Positions 43,467 through 52,307 of a DNA stretch of 64,000 nucleotides are shown in pieces. The notes beneath the pieces were generated by a model. That model had not been told where the DNA came from. It saw only the letters and a program-made list of their open reading frames with translations, and made no database searches. Numbering within the stretch: the first letter of the stretch is position 1; each line of letters opens with the position of its first letter. Both the position numbers and the translations under genes were made by a program. Origin of the DNA: an uncultured Aquimarina sp. (lineage in GTDB: Bacteria > Bacteroidota > Bacteroidia > Flavobacteriales > Flavobacteriaceae). The DNA is taken from assembly GCA_947498775.1 (NCBI GenBank), contig CANMLL010000009.1:1-64000 (forward strand), given 5' to 3'.

Positions 43467-44102
43467 CTATTGTACTACTACATCTTCAACTGTTATATCA
43501 AATACCCAATCAACATCAGGACTACCTTCAGCATTAGTAATATCTCCATCTGCAACACCTGCTGCATCCTTGATAAGTTCGTGCCTAAGTACTACTCTCA
43601 ATTTAGTATCTCCTGTTTGATCGGTGGTTGTTAATGTAAAAGTAATTCCAACCGGATTTTCAGATGGAAAAAGATCTCCATCTGAGTTTCGATAATCAGA
43701 TTCTTTATCTGTATAGGCAGTTGTTATGCCTAAATCATCTTCGTTTTCGGGAACGAAATAAAAGAATTGATGCTCATCTGCTTCTCTTTCTATCTCTTCA
43801 TTTACAACTTCTACTGGGTCTTCAGATTCATTCTCTAAAACAATTGTGCCGCTATAGGTTGTATTTGTTTTTAAAGTACCTTCTACATTATCTTCAGGGG
43901 GTATAGAGCCATTTTCGCCATCTTCGTCGAAAAAATTAAGCGTTACCGTATCGGTACCACCAGTTTCAGTTAAGGTAACCTTCATTGTAGTAATTAACTC
44001 TTCTTCGGTACCTGGATCCGGATTATCATCATCATCAGAGCAAGAAGTCAAGAAAAGAGCTCCCACAAAAAACATGGCTAAAAATTTACGTAAGTTCATC
44101 AT
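43467..44102 (-). CDS. Hypothetical lipoprotein of the TonB-receptor operon
   Basis: 211 residues (start at either of the first two Met). Lipoprotein signal ending FLTSC, then an acidic SDDDDNPDPGTEEE linker, common in flavobacterial surface lipoproteins. The body is beta-rich and acidic (MKVTLTETGGTDTVTLNFFD, TTYSGTIVLENESEDPVEVV, HQFFYFVPENED), with GDTKLRVVLRHELIKDA near the end. Not assigned to a family. Its start is 11 bases after the stop of the TonB receptor, so it is in one operon and probably is a surface partner of that receptor. pI very low, which would suit metal or cation capture (inference). Confidence 0.65.
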   Translation of the reverse strand: MMNLRKFLAMFFVGALFLTSCSDDDDNPDPGTEEELITTMKVTLTETGGTDTVTLNFFDEDGENGSIPPEDNVEGTLKTNTTYSGTIVLENESEDPVEVVNEEIEREADEHQFFYFVPENEDDLGITTAYTDKESDYRNSDGDLFPSENPVGITFTLTTTDQTGDTKLRVVLRHELIKDAAGVADGDITNAEGSPDVDWVFDITVEDVVVQ

Positions 44103-44113
44103 TTTTTAAAAAT

Positions 44114-46519
44114 TTAATAGTTAATTGATATTCGTAATAAAAAGTTTCTACCCAGATCGTCGGCAAAATATCGTAGACGATTTAGATAATTTCTATAGTT
44201 TGTATTTAATACGTTGTTTATGGTTAAACCCACTTTTAGATCATTTTTCTTACCCAGCCTAAACTTCATATTCGTATCAAAGTTTATCAAATGATATGCA
44301 TCTGGTGGAGTGTTAATCTCTAGTTCAACATCTTCTCTGACATCTTGAGAAAACACATCTATATTAGGTGGAAATTCATTTTGTCTAAAAGTATATTGAC
44401 TTTCTAATGAAGCTTGCAGATTAAACCAATCTTCTTTTAAGAAGGTAAGTTTATTAGTAAAATTGGGTGCAGGCATATTGATCAAAGGGACATCGTTATC
44501 CGTCTCTTTTCCTTTTACTAGAGAAAAATTATGATCTGTTTGCCAATGCCTAGACCAGTTTACATACATTTTTGCATCAATACCCAAAAGGCGGGCGTCA
44601 GTTTGTCTATACTCCCAAACCGGAAAAGCACCTCTAATTGTGAGATTAGCACCAGTCGGTTCAAGTAAAATATAATCCTTAATAAAGTTGGCATATGGAG
44701 CTATCTCCCATCCCCATTTCTCGTTATTTTTTTGAAGGGATACCGATAATTTATGTGACGTTTCCTGATCTATTCTTAAATCTCCTATTTCTATCCTGGC
44801 AGCAGAATGGTGTAGGCCGTCACTAAATAATTCAGCAGGATTGGGAGCTCTTTGCGCTAAAGCATAATTGGTTCTAAGCTGATACTCTTCTTTAAATGAA
44901 TATTGTATCCCAACGGTTGAAGAGATGTTATGATAATCAAATACTGGATTTACTAATAATTGAGAGTTTCTTACTTCTCTATCTATTACAATATCCGAAA
45001 AATCAGTTTCGTACCCTCGTTCATCCCATCGACTTTCTTGATAGAACTTCTTTGCATCAATCCTATTAAAATCATATCTGATTCCGGCATCCATAATCAA
45101 GGATTCATTAATATCAAATTCTCCTGTGAAAAAGGCACCTGCATCATACTTATTATAATCTGGAATCAATCGTCTAACACCAGTTGATGCGATATCAGCA
45201 ACGTTATCCTGATATCTTAAAAGAATTCCTGCTTTTAAACTATAATTAGGCTTAGCATCAAACTCAAAGTCCGAGGCAAGTGTATGGGTAGTAAGTTCTA
45301 AATCTACACTTGGTCTATTACTTTCTGAACCACCCTCTCTTCGTACATCAAACTCAAATCGCTGATTAAGTTGAAAATCATACTGAGTTGTCCATTTACC
45401 CAACTCCTCGAACCTTTTATAGTAGGTTACTTTACCAAGATGGTGCGTGACTTCCTGTCTTGGATTTATAATTTCGTAAGTAAAATCTCTTATAATATCC
45501 GGTTGTCCACTATTAATAGATTGAATTAGATCATCAACATTTCCGATATGCGAGGAGGAGAGTATTCCAATTTCGGCATCGTAAAATGAATAAAAAGCAT
45601 CGAGTCCATATTCAAATGTATTAATCCCAAATGCAACCGACGCACCTTTTTCAAAAACCCCCGTATTAGAAAGGACATAATCAGGAGCTTCAAAATCTCC
45701 AAATCTTTTTAAGGCTCCTTGTGCTTTTAAGAACCAACCATTTTCATATCCTTTTACTATTTCTGAAGATATTGAGCCACCTCGACCATTTGTTGCTCCT
45801 GTCAATAAGGTTTTTCCGAATAACGTATCTTTGGCAGGGATACGACTAGGTTTCATAATAATGATCCCTCCAATAGCATCACCTCCATATTGCAGTGCAG
45901 AAGCTCCTTTTACCACGGTGACACTTCCTGCAGTGTTAATATCTATATTAGGGGCGTGCTCATCACCCCATTCCATATCTTGCATTCTAACATTATTGTT
46001 CATAATAAGAATCCTACTACCACTTAAACCTTGAATAATTGGTTTTACAATAGTGGATCCGGTATTTAATGAAGATACTCCAGGGATTTCTCTCAAGGCA
46101 TCCCCAAGTGTAGCACTACTATATTTCTCTATTATATCTGTAGTGATAGTCTGCTCCTGAGAAGAAGATGTCTCTTGTTTTATTTTTCCAGCTACTTTCA
46201 CCTCGTCCAACTCATTGAGATGATGTTCTAGATAAAAGTCTTTGGTCGTGACTTTAGACATATCTATGGTAAACACCTGAGAATTACAATCAACATGCGA
46301 CACCGTAAATGCATACGATACTGCGCACAAACCGTTTATTGTATATGTACCATTGCTATCTGTCACAATTTTGATATTATTAAAGGTTATCGTAGCGCCT
46401 TCTAGAGGTACCCCATCATGAAAATCAATTACTTGTCCCGTAAGTGATCTATTGCAATCTTGTGCTGATGAAATGAATACTCCTAAAAGAAACACTAAGG
46501 TAAAAGTGAATCTTTTCAT
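44114..46519 (-). CDS. TonB-dependent receptor, probable metal-uptake type
   Basis: 801 residues. Signal peptide MKRFTFTLVFLLGVFISSAQ; carboxypeptidase-regulatory-like domain (about 24-100) with SLTGQVIDFHDGVPLEGATI; plug domain (about 115-230) with EIPGVSSLNTGSTIVKPIIQ and VVKGASALQYGGDAIGG; then a 22-strand barrel ending RNFLLRISINY. The plug line LSGSRILIMNNNVRMQDMEW followed by DEHAP is similar in plan to zinc/copper-type receptors (ZnuD-like), where an acidic/His segment follows. With a Cys/His-rich small protein upstream, metal uptake is the best inference. No SusD-like partner. Confidence 0.8.
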   Translation of the reverse strand: MKRFTFTLVFLLGVFISSAQDCNRSLTGQVIDFHDGVPLEGATITFNNIKIVTDSNGTYTINGLCAVSYAFTVSHVDCNSQVFTIDMSKVTTKDFYLEHHLNELDEVKVAGKIKQETSSSQEQTITTDIIEKYSSATLGDALREIPGVSSLNTGSTIVKPIIQGLSGSRILIMNNNVRMQDMEWGDEHAPNIDINTAGSVTVVKGASALQYGGDAIGGIIIMKPSRIPAKDTLFGKTLLTGATNGRGGSISSEIVKGYENGWFLKAQGALKRFGDFEAPDYVLSNTGVFEKGASVAFGINTFEYGLDAFYSFYDAEIGILSSSHIGNVDDLIQSINSGQPDIIRDFTYEIINPRQEVTHHLGKVTYYKRFEELGKWTTQYDFQLNQRFEFDVRREGGSESNRPSVDLELTTHTLASDFEFDAKPNYSLKAGILLRYQDNVADIASTGVRRLIPDYNKYDAGAFFTGEFDINESLIMDAGIRYDFNRIDAKKFYQESRWDERGYETDFSDIVIDREVRNSQLLVNPVFDYHNISSTVGIQYSFKEEYQLRTNYALAQRAPNPAELFSDGLHHSAARIEIGDLRIDQETSHKLSVSLQKNNEKWGWEIAPYANFIKDYILLEPTGANLTIRGAFPVWEYRQTDARLLGIDAKMYVNWSRHWQTDHNFSLVKGKETDNDVPLINMPAPNFTNKLTFLKEDWFNLQASLESQYTFRQNEFPPNIDVFSQDVREDVELEINTPPDAYHLINFDTNMKFRLGKKNDLKVGLTINNVLNTNYRNYLNRLRYFADDLGRNFLLRISINY

Positions 46520-46601
46520 TTAAGTAAATAATAAAAATTAACTAGTAAATACCTTTAGGTATACTAGTGCATAGGTCAATTCAAGAATAAATTAGTAAGT
46601 A

Positions 46602-46886
46602 TTAGGCCGCTGGAGGAGCCTTGTTCAAGAATGAGTAATTAACGGAAGAATAAAAATATCGTTGCTCATAAGTGGCACGAACAACATCTGCAGGAATTGT
46701 AATCACACAAGGAGTTTCTACAATATCTACGCCGATATAATCATCACTATGGTTTTCTGAAGCTAGTTGACATATATTGCAATCAACATCGTTAGCGTCA
46801 TGATCCAAAACGTGAAGATCAGCTAATTGCATAAAGCTGAACAACACCAAAAGAATAGATGCTATAATATGTCGGTTTGACTTCAT
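46602..46886 (-). CDS. Small exported Cys/His protein (DUF2946-like)
   Basis: 94 residues from the ATG at 46886; a further ATG at 46913 is less likely because the signal peptide MKSNRHIIASILLVLFSFMQ starts at the inner one. The mature part begins LADLHVLDHDANDVDCNICQ, with His, Asp and a CNIC pair, then ASENHSDDYIGVD. It resembles DUF2946-type proteins encoded with copper/zinc TonB receptors. The remainder (FYSSVNYSFLNKAPPAA) is tail-like. Lies 82 bases upstream of the receptor start, so first gene of a three-gene operon. Confidence 0.55.
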   Translation of the reverse strand: MKSNRHIIASILLVLFSFMQLADLHVLDHDANDVDCNICQLASENHSDDYIGVDIVETPCVITIPADVVRATYEQRYFYSSVNYSFLNKAPPAA

Positions 46887-46943
46887 GGTAACAAATAAAC
46901 AAAAAAAATGCATAAAAATTATGTGTTCACCTCTTGTTTCTTG

Positions 46944-47792
46944 TTAAAGTAATGCAAAATCAATAGACTTTAGGGTGATTTCCTTTAGATGATCCGGCAT
47001 TTGATCCTGAACCCATGGGTGCTTTGCCCCAAAAACATGGTCGGCATTATCTACCAAAAAGAGCTCACTTTTCGAATTCCATGAATGGATATTTTTGCTT
47101 TCCTGCACATTTACCGTTGGGTCCTGGGTGCCATGAACGATGAGATGAGGGGTTTTTATGTTTTTTACAGCTCTCGAAATGGTAAGTCGTTCTTCATTTT
47201 TGACAAATGAAGTATAGAATTCTAGGTAGTGCGGCATTTGCTGTTTGGTTCTACCGTTTTGGATATAGTAGACTCTATTTTTATTCCATAGTTCGAAAGC
47301 TTCCCCTTTTGGAAAACGATTTTTGTAATCTGAAACACCTGCCCAGGAGATCAGTTTACTTATTCTTTTATCTTCTGCAGCTTTTATCGTTACAATCCCT
47401 CCACCTCGAGAATGACCTATAAGTGTAATTTTGCTAACATCAATCTCATCTTTATAATCAAATTCTGTTGAAGTTACCCAATCTATGATAGTCTCCAGAT
47501 CATCTAATTCTTTGATGTATGTGTTGTTTCCAAAAGCTTCTAAGTCTGGAAAATCGATGGGGTCTTCTACTGTTCCTCCATTATGCGAAAAGTTAAACTT
47601 TACAAAGAAAAAATTAGCATTGGCACATGCTTTGGCCACCAAATCCCATGCTCCCCAATCCTTAAAGCCTTTGTACCCATGACAAAAAATAAAAATTGGC
47701 TTTTTCTTCTGATTTTGTAAGTAAAAAACATCAGTTAAAATAGGTCTTTGATGCTTACCGTCTAAGATGATATTTTTATTGATAGTAATCAT
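46944..47792 (-). CDS. Alpha/beta hydrolase
   Basis: 282 residues, cytosolic. Hydrolase features: oxyanion-hole start IFIFCHGYKGFKDWGAWDLV (about 32-51), nucleophile elbow LIGHSRGGGIVTIKAA (Ser near 128), Asp in HLIVHGTQDPTVNVQ and His in VDNADHVFGAKHPW. The core resembles dienelactone-hydrolase/acylaminoacyl-peptidase relatives. Substrate unknown. Its start is next to the stop of the AddB-like gene (2 bases), so it is likely the last gene of that transcript. Confidence 0.8.
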   Translation of the reverse strand: MITINKNIILDGKHQRPILTDVFYLQNQKKKPIFIFCHGYKGFKDWGAWDLVAKACANANFFFVKFNFSHNGGTVEDPIDFPDLEAFGNNTYIKELDDLETIIDWVTSTEFDYKDEIDVSKITLIGHSRGGGIVTIKAAEDKRISKLISWAGVSDYKNRFPKGEAFELWNKNRVYYIQNGRTKQQMPHYLEFYTSFVKNEERLTISRAVKNIKTPHLIVHGTQDPTVNVQESKNIHSWNSKSELFLVDNADHVFGAKHPWVQDQMPDHLKEITLKSIDFALL

Positions 47793-47794
47793 GG

Positions 47795-50530
47795 TTACAC
47801 TTCTTTTTCTGTGAAAGGAATTTCAAGATTAAAAATCTCTAAAATCAATTTTTTTAATTGTATCAAATACGCATCGAATACTTCATTTATGATTTCGTAA
47901 TTAGGTTTACTTTTTATACCGTCTTTGGTTCCAAACCTTAAAAAACCTTCCTGAAGGTTCTTAAAAGAAATTATACCGGCCTGAAACGCCTCAGAAATCG
48001 GGTTCTCGTTATACTGCATATATCCATACGCCAAAACCTGAATGATTTTACTGTACTTATAATCTTCAGTAATTTCTTCCCAGTTTGTCAAAACTACCTC
48101 TCCTTTGGTTACTTTTCCCGTTTTATAATCTATGACTCTTAGCTGTCCATCAAGCTCATCTATACGATCTACTTTTCCTTTTATGTATATCGGAAAATCA
48201 AGTTCGGGGATCTTTAGCAACGTTTTCAGGTTACTTTCTATAGACAAAATTTTCAACTTCGCCCCCGTATTCAATACTTTCTCTTCAGAGGTAAGGAAGT
48301 TATAGAGATATCGTTTGGCCACTTCAAAAATCAATAAGTTTTTTCCTTGAGTAATGTCTAGTTGAGAATACTCTTTCTTAAATTGATACTGAAGCTCACT
48401 ATCTATATTCCTCTTCATTTTCTGAATCGCTTCAACAGTAAGGAAGTTATTCTCTATGGGTTTATAAAATGTTTCCAACGTATTATGAATAACAGTTCCC
48501 AACGTATTTGCTGCAATGGTTTCTTCGACTTGATCAGTCTCTTTGATCCCAAGAACATATTTGTAATAAAAATCCATTGGATTTCTTATATAAGAGGTTA
48601 GTGCAGAAGGAGATAATCCATGCGTTGCGAGTTCTTTTAATTGTTGTAGTATTTCCACATTTTTTTCTACCTGAAGTGGCTCACGAATTAGTTTAGGCAC
48701 CTCTGTAGAAACAATATACTTTGAAATTTTATGATGAGGTCTTTTATCAACGTCTAACTGTAGTAAGAATCTACTTTTTTCTCCTCCACCAACTCCTTCA
48801 TCTTCTGTATTATACACTAGATATATGTTCTTGGCCCGTTGAATTAATCGATAAAAATGATACGTATATATCGCATCTTTTTCCTTATACGTAGGCAGAT
48901 TATAAGCTTTTTTTAAGTCATAAGGAATAAAAGAATTTGTGCTTTTCCCTGCAGGTAAAATCCCTTCATTTATTGAACTAATAATTACCGTTTCAAAATC
49001 AAGACACCTTGATTCTAGCATTCCCATAAGCTGCAATCCAATGAAAGGCTCTCCAGAAAAGTCTAAAGATTCTGTTGTCAATATATCTTTGTAAAGGGTA
49101 TGCAAGGCTCCTATGGTAGTAAGGTATTGATAACTGTTATGTAGCGCAATTAGCTTATTAAATACCAAGTGAAAATGATATACATACTCTAATTCTAGTG
49201 TGTTGTCTTGTTTATCAATATTTTCTTTGAGCAGTTTTATAATTTTACTGCAATTATCTAAGGCAGTTGTTACATCTTTCCATGGTTCGAATACTAGTCG
49301 AAGCCTTTCTTTTTCTAACTGAGTAGCATGTTCTTGTAGTTTATCTAAAGTTATATAAACGATATTTTCTTTGGATATAGCCGTAATTAATCGTCTTGAG
49401 GTAAGCCCCAGTAATCTTTGTGCAGGAAGGCTGCTCAAAACCTCTAATAGTGATTTGAAATATATCCCTTTGGGGTTCTTGTTTTTATGTAGGGTAAACA
49501 GCAACTCAAAAAAACTAGCTATGGGTACCTCTTTTAGAGGAAGCCCCATGGTGATATTAATAGATTCAATTGTATTGGGAAGCGAATTAAGTATTGGTTG
49601 AAGCAAGTTTTCATCTGCAAGCACTACAGCGGTTTTTTCTATATCTGATTTGGAAATACCAGCAAGTATCTTACCTACTGATTTGGCTTGACCTACATTT
49701 TTGGGTACTCCTATTAGTTTAATATCCTTCTCTTTTGAAAAGTTATCATGTACCCATTTAAAAGCATTGCTTTTATAATATCTCCATTGTTCTTTATACG
49801 TTCGCAGAAACAAAGAAGCCTCATGATACGTATTATCGAGAAAAAAATGATCTCCATCCCAATATGTCTCTGCCAAGCCTGTTTCTAAAAGCACTTGAAA
49901 AATATGTTGTTCTGCATTATTTAATGCATTAAACCCCACCAAAATATGTTTTCTGTCTTCGGTTTTGATATATTCATGAATATCTTCTGAAGCTTTTCTA
50001 TATAGTAATCCTTGGTATCCAATTTTTTTTGCTAGCAAACTTTCTTTAAAGCTATCATAATAGTCTAAGAGGCTTTCCCAAAACTTTATATAATTCTGAA
50101 CAAGCTCTGTTTTTTCTTTTTGAACATACCAATGATTTATATCTTGTATCTGTGATAAGTATACAAAAAAGCTTTTGTGATCGATACAATATCTATCAAT
50201 CTCATTAAAGTCATAAATCAAGGTTTGAGCCCAATTGCTAAAGGTCTCAAAGTCTTCTTTTTCTAAATGAGTATTTGTATTTAGATAGGTTTTATAGAAT
50301 TCAAATAAGGTTTGGATATTATCTATTTGTTGTAACCCGGATATTTTGGTTATAAACTCTTCTATGCTAAGAATTTCAGGGACAAAAACGGTTTGGCCTT
50401 TACAAAGTTCAAGAAGCTCTTTTTTAAGAAATAAACCTGCTCTTTTACTAGGCACTAAAAATATAAGATCACTAATTTTATCATTAGTATCCTGTACTTC
50501 TAATAATACTTCTTTTAGAAAACTTTTCAA
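47795..50530 (-). CDS. AddB-like nuclease with PD-(D/E)XK domain
   Basis: 911 residues. The N-terminal two-thirds is a degenerate helicase-like region (starts LIFLVPSKRAGLFLKKEL; no Walker A lysine motif seen), as in AddB-type subunits. The C-terminal 250 residues contain a RecB-type nuclease: LGTVIHNTLETFY, then IYIKGKVDRIDELDGQLRVI followed by DYKTGKV, with the Asp, the following acid and Lys. It pairs with the AddA-like gene at 52308 to form a RecBCD-like end-resection complex. Not immediately adjacent: an ompA gene lies between. Alternative: a stand-alone PD-(D/E)XK protein. Confidence 0.8.
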   Translation of the reverse strand: MKSFLKEVLLEVQDTNDKISDLIFLVPSKRAGLFLKKELLELCKGQTVFVPEILSIEEFITKISGLQQIDNIQTLFEFYKTYLNTNTHLEKEDFETFSNWAQTLIYDFNEIDRYCIDHKSFFVYLSQIQDINHWYVQKEKTELVQNYIKFWESLLDYYDSFKESLLAKKIGYQGLLYRKASEDIHEYIKTEDRKHILVGFNALNNAEQHIFQVLLETGLAETYWDGDHFFLDNTYHEASLFLRTYKEQWRYYKSNAFKWVHDNFSKEKDIKLIGVPKNVGQAKSVGKILAGISKSDIEKTAVVLADENLLQPILNSLPNTIESINITMGLPLKEVPIASFFELLFTLHKNKNPKGIYFKSLLEVLSSLPAQRLLGLTSRRLITAISKENIVYITLDKLQEHATQLEKERLRLVFEPWKDVTTALDNCSKIIKLLKENIDKQDNTLELEYVYHFHLVFNKLIALHNSYQYLTTIGALHTLYKDILTTESLDFSGEPFIGLQLMGMLESRCLDFETVIISSINEGILPAGKSTNSFIPYDLKKAYNLPTYKEKDAIYTYHFYRLIQRAKNIYLVYNTEDEGVGGGEKSRFLLQLDVDKRPHHKISKYIVSTEVPKLIREPLQVEKNVEILQQLKELATHGLSPSALTSYIRNPMDFYYKYVLGIKETDQVEETIAANTLGTVIHNTLETFYKPIENNFLTVEAIQKMKRNIDSELQYQFKKEYSQLDITQGKNLLIFEVAKRYLYNFLTSEEKVLNTGAKLKILSIESNLKTLLKIPELDFPIYIKGKVDRIDELDGQLRVIDYKTGKVTKGEVVLTNWEEITEDYKYSKIIQVLAYGYMQYNENPISEAFQAGIISFKNLQEGFLRFGTKDGIKSKPNYEIINEVFDAYLIQLKKLILEIFNLEIPFTEKEV

Positions 50531-50571
50531 ACACTAATATTTTAAATAGTTATTCAACTTTCTAAAAATAA

Positions 50572-50599
50572 AAAACGTCCCGATTTATCGGGACGTTTT
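50572..50599 (-). terminator. Terminator after the OmpA gene
   Basis: AAAACGTCCCG, loop ATTTAT, CGGGACGTTTT: perfect 11-bp stem. The minus-strand T tract is supplied by the A-rich bases at 50560-50572. Confidence 0.8.
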
Positions 50600-50627
50600 G
50601 GTTATTTATTATTAAGAGATTTTCTTA

Positions 50628-52028
50628 TTATTTATTCAAGTTAATCTCTACACGTCTGTTTTTGGCTCTACCAGCTCTAGTTTTATTAGTAGCAATAGGT
50701 CTGTCTTCTCCGTAACCAACAGCAGATAATCTAAACTGATCTACACCGTTTTCTACTAAGAAATTCTTAACTGCATTTGCTCTAGAGTCTGATAATCTCT
50801 GGTTAAGTTTTGCACTACCAGCACTATCAGTGTGTCCTTCTATTGTAAACTTAGCAGTAGGATACTCTTTTAAGATCGCGATGATATCATTAAGTACTTT
50901 TGTAGACTCATCTTTAATTGAAGACTTACCTGAGTCAAATAATACTTGAGCAGCATACTCATTAAGTGTTTTTTGTATCTCTTCAGTTACTTCAGGACAT
51001 CCGTTGTTTGCAACAGTACCTGCAACATCTGGACAGTTATCATCTTTGTCTAAGACACCATCACCATCTTTATCCTGGAAAGGACATCCATTATTTTCAG
51101 CAGGACCTGCTTCATTTGGACAACCATCTTTAGCATCAGCGATTCCATCACCATCAGCATCAGGACATCCGTTAAGTTCAGCTAAACCAGCTTCAGTAGG
51201 ACATTCGTCTTTAGGATCTGGCACTCCGTCACCATCTGTATCAGGACATCCATTGAACTCGGCAGTACCAGCAGTATCAGGACAGTCGTCTTTAGCATCA
51301 GTAATCCCGTCACCATCTGTATCAGGACATCCGTTGAATTCTTCTAAACCAGGAACATCTGGACACTCATCGTCTTTGTCATATACACCATCACCATCTG
51401 TATCTTTACCTCCGAAAGCGAAAGTAATCCCAGCAGAGTGTTGGAAGTGAGTTGGAGGATAGTTGTTTACTTCATAATCCTCGAATACATGCTTGTAAGT
51501 AGTCTGAACGTTGAATGCTAAGTTTTCGGTTAACCAAAAGTTAAGTCCTAAAGAACCGTTTAAAGTTCCTGCACCTATCTCATCAACCCAGGTATATCCA
51601 CCACCTACACCTAAGTAAGGGTCAAACCAACCTGTTTTTAAAACGTTTTTTAGGCTATAGCTAATTCTACCGTCAGCAGCATAATAAGATAAATCATCTG
51701 CTTCTTGAGCCGTTCCGTCAGGGAATTCTCCAAGCTTATCTATTTTATTAACCGACCCAGACACGGTGAAGGTAAAACCATCTCCTATATATCTACCAAC
51801 AGATACTTTTGAAACAGAAGGAAGGATGTTCCAGTGGTCACTAGCGTTAAAAAATTCGTCGAAAATTTCTCCTTGAAAAGGTAAATCTCCCCCAGTAGGA
51901 AAGATATCAACGGCATTAACGCCTATAGAAACCGCCCAAGGATTGTTTTCATCTTGTGCATTCGAAGTACTAACCCCTAGTACTAATAACGAAGCAACTA
52001 AAAATCTGCTAAGATGTTTCATATTCAA
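50628..52028 (-). CDS. OmpA-family protein with thrombospondin type 3 repeats
   Basis: 466 residues. Signal peptide [20 protein letters not shown]; an eight-stranded beta-barrel region (about 25-215) including [17 protein letters not shown]; five calcium-binding TSP3-like repeats (about 216-345) of DTDGDGxxDxxDxCPxxxG..NGCP type; C-terminal OmpA peptidoglycan-binding domain with [20 protein letters not shown] and [10 protein letters not shown], ending [13 protein letters not shown]. It links outer membrane to peptidoglycan. The tandem repeats make a visibly repetitive stretch at 51000-51415. Own promoter and terminator. Confidence 0.93.
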   Translation of the reverse strand: MNMKHLSRFLVASLLVLGVSTSNAQDENNPWAVSIGVNAVDIFPTGGDLPFQGEIFDEFFNASDHWNILPSVSKVSVGRYIGDGFTFTVSGSVNKIDKLGEFPDGTAQEADDLSYYAADGRISYSLKNVLKTGWFDPYLGVGGGYTWVDEIGAGTLNGSLGLNFWLTENLAFNVQTTYKHVFEDYEVNNYPPTHFQHSAGITFAFGGKDTDGDGVYDKDDECPDVPGLEEFNGCPDTDGDGITDAKDDCPDTAGTAEFNGCPDTDGDGVPDPKDECPTEAGLAELNGCPDADGDGIADAKDGCPNEAGPAENNGCPFQDKDGDGVLDKDDNCPDVAGTVANNGCPEVTEEIQKTLNEYAAQVLFDSGKSSIKDESTKVLNDIIAILKEYPTAKFTIEGHTDSAGSAKLNQRLSDSRANAVKNFLVENGVDQFRLSAVGYGEDRPIATNKTRAGRAKNRRVEINLNK

Positions 52029-52056
52029 TAATTTAATTTTTAAGTGTTAATTAGAG

Positions 52057-52088
52057 CAAATGTAATATGTTAAACATAACTGTCAAAG
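52057..52088 (-). promoter_or_regulatory. Promoter of the OmpA gene
   Basis: On the minus strand CTTTG (52088-52084), 19 bases, then TACATTTG (52064-52057) gives TTG-N19-TANNTTTG. Start codon at 52028. The CTTTG is part of TATCTTTG (52091-52084), itself a second possible -7. Confidence 0.45.
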
Positions 52089-52307
52089 ATAAATCTAATA
52101 AATTTTTCTTAATAGGCCAGTAAATATGGCTGTTTTCAAAGGGATTAACCTTTTTTTTTATAGTGTTTTAGCCATAAAAACAATAAAAATTTTAACCTTT
52201 TCAGACAAAAATAATAGTGCTTATCTTAATAATTATGGTACAATTATAAGATAAAAATACCTTTTATCCTTAGATTTCTTTTAGTAATTACAAAAATGAC
52301 CTCTAAT

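Noticed and set aside
51000..51415. Regular repeats suggesting a CRISPR-like or VNTR array
   Set aside because: They are the coding DNA of the calcium-binding repeats in the OmpA protein; period and variation follow codons, with no unique spacers.
51004..51450. 148-codon plus-strand frame rich in Ser and Pro
   Set aside because: It is the antisense shadow of the repetitive OmpA codons.
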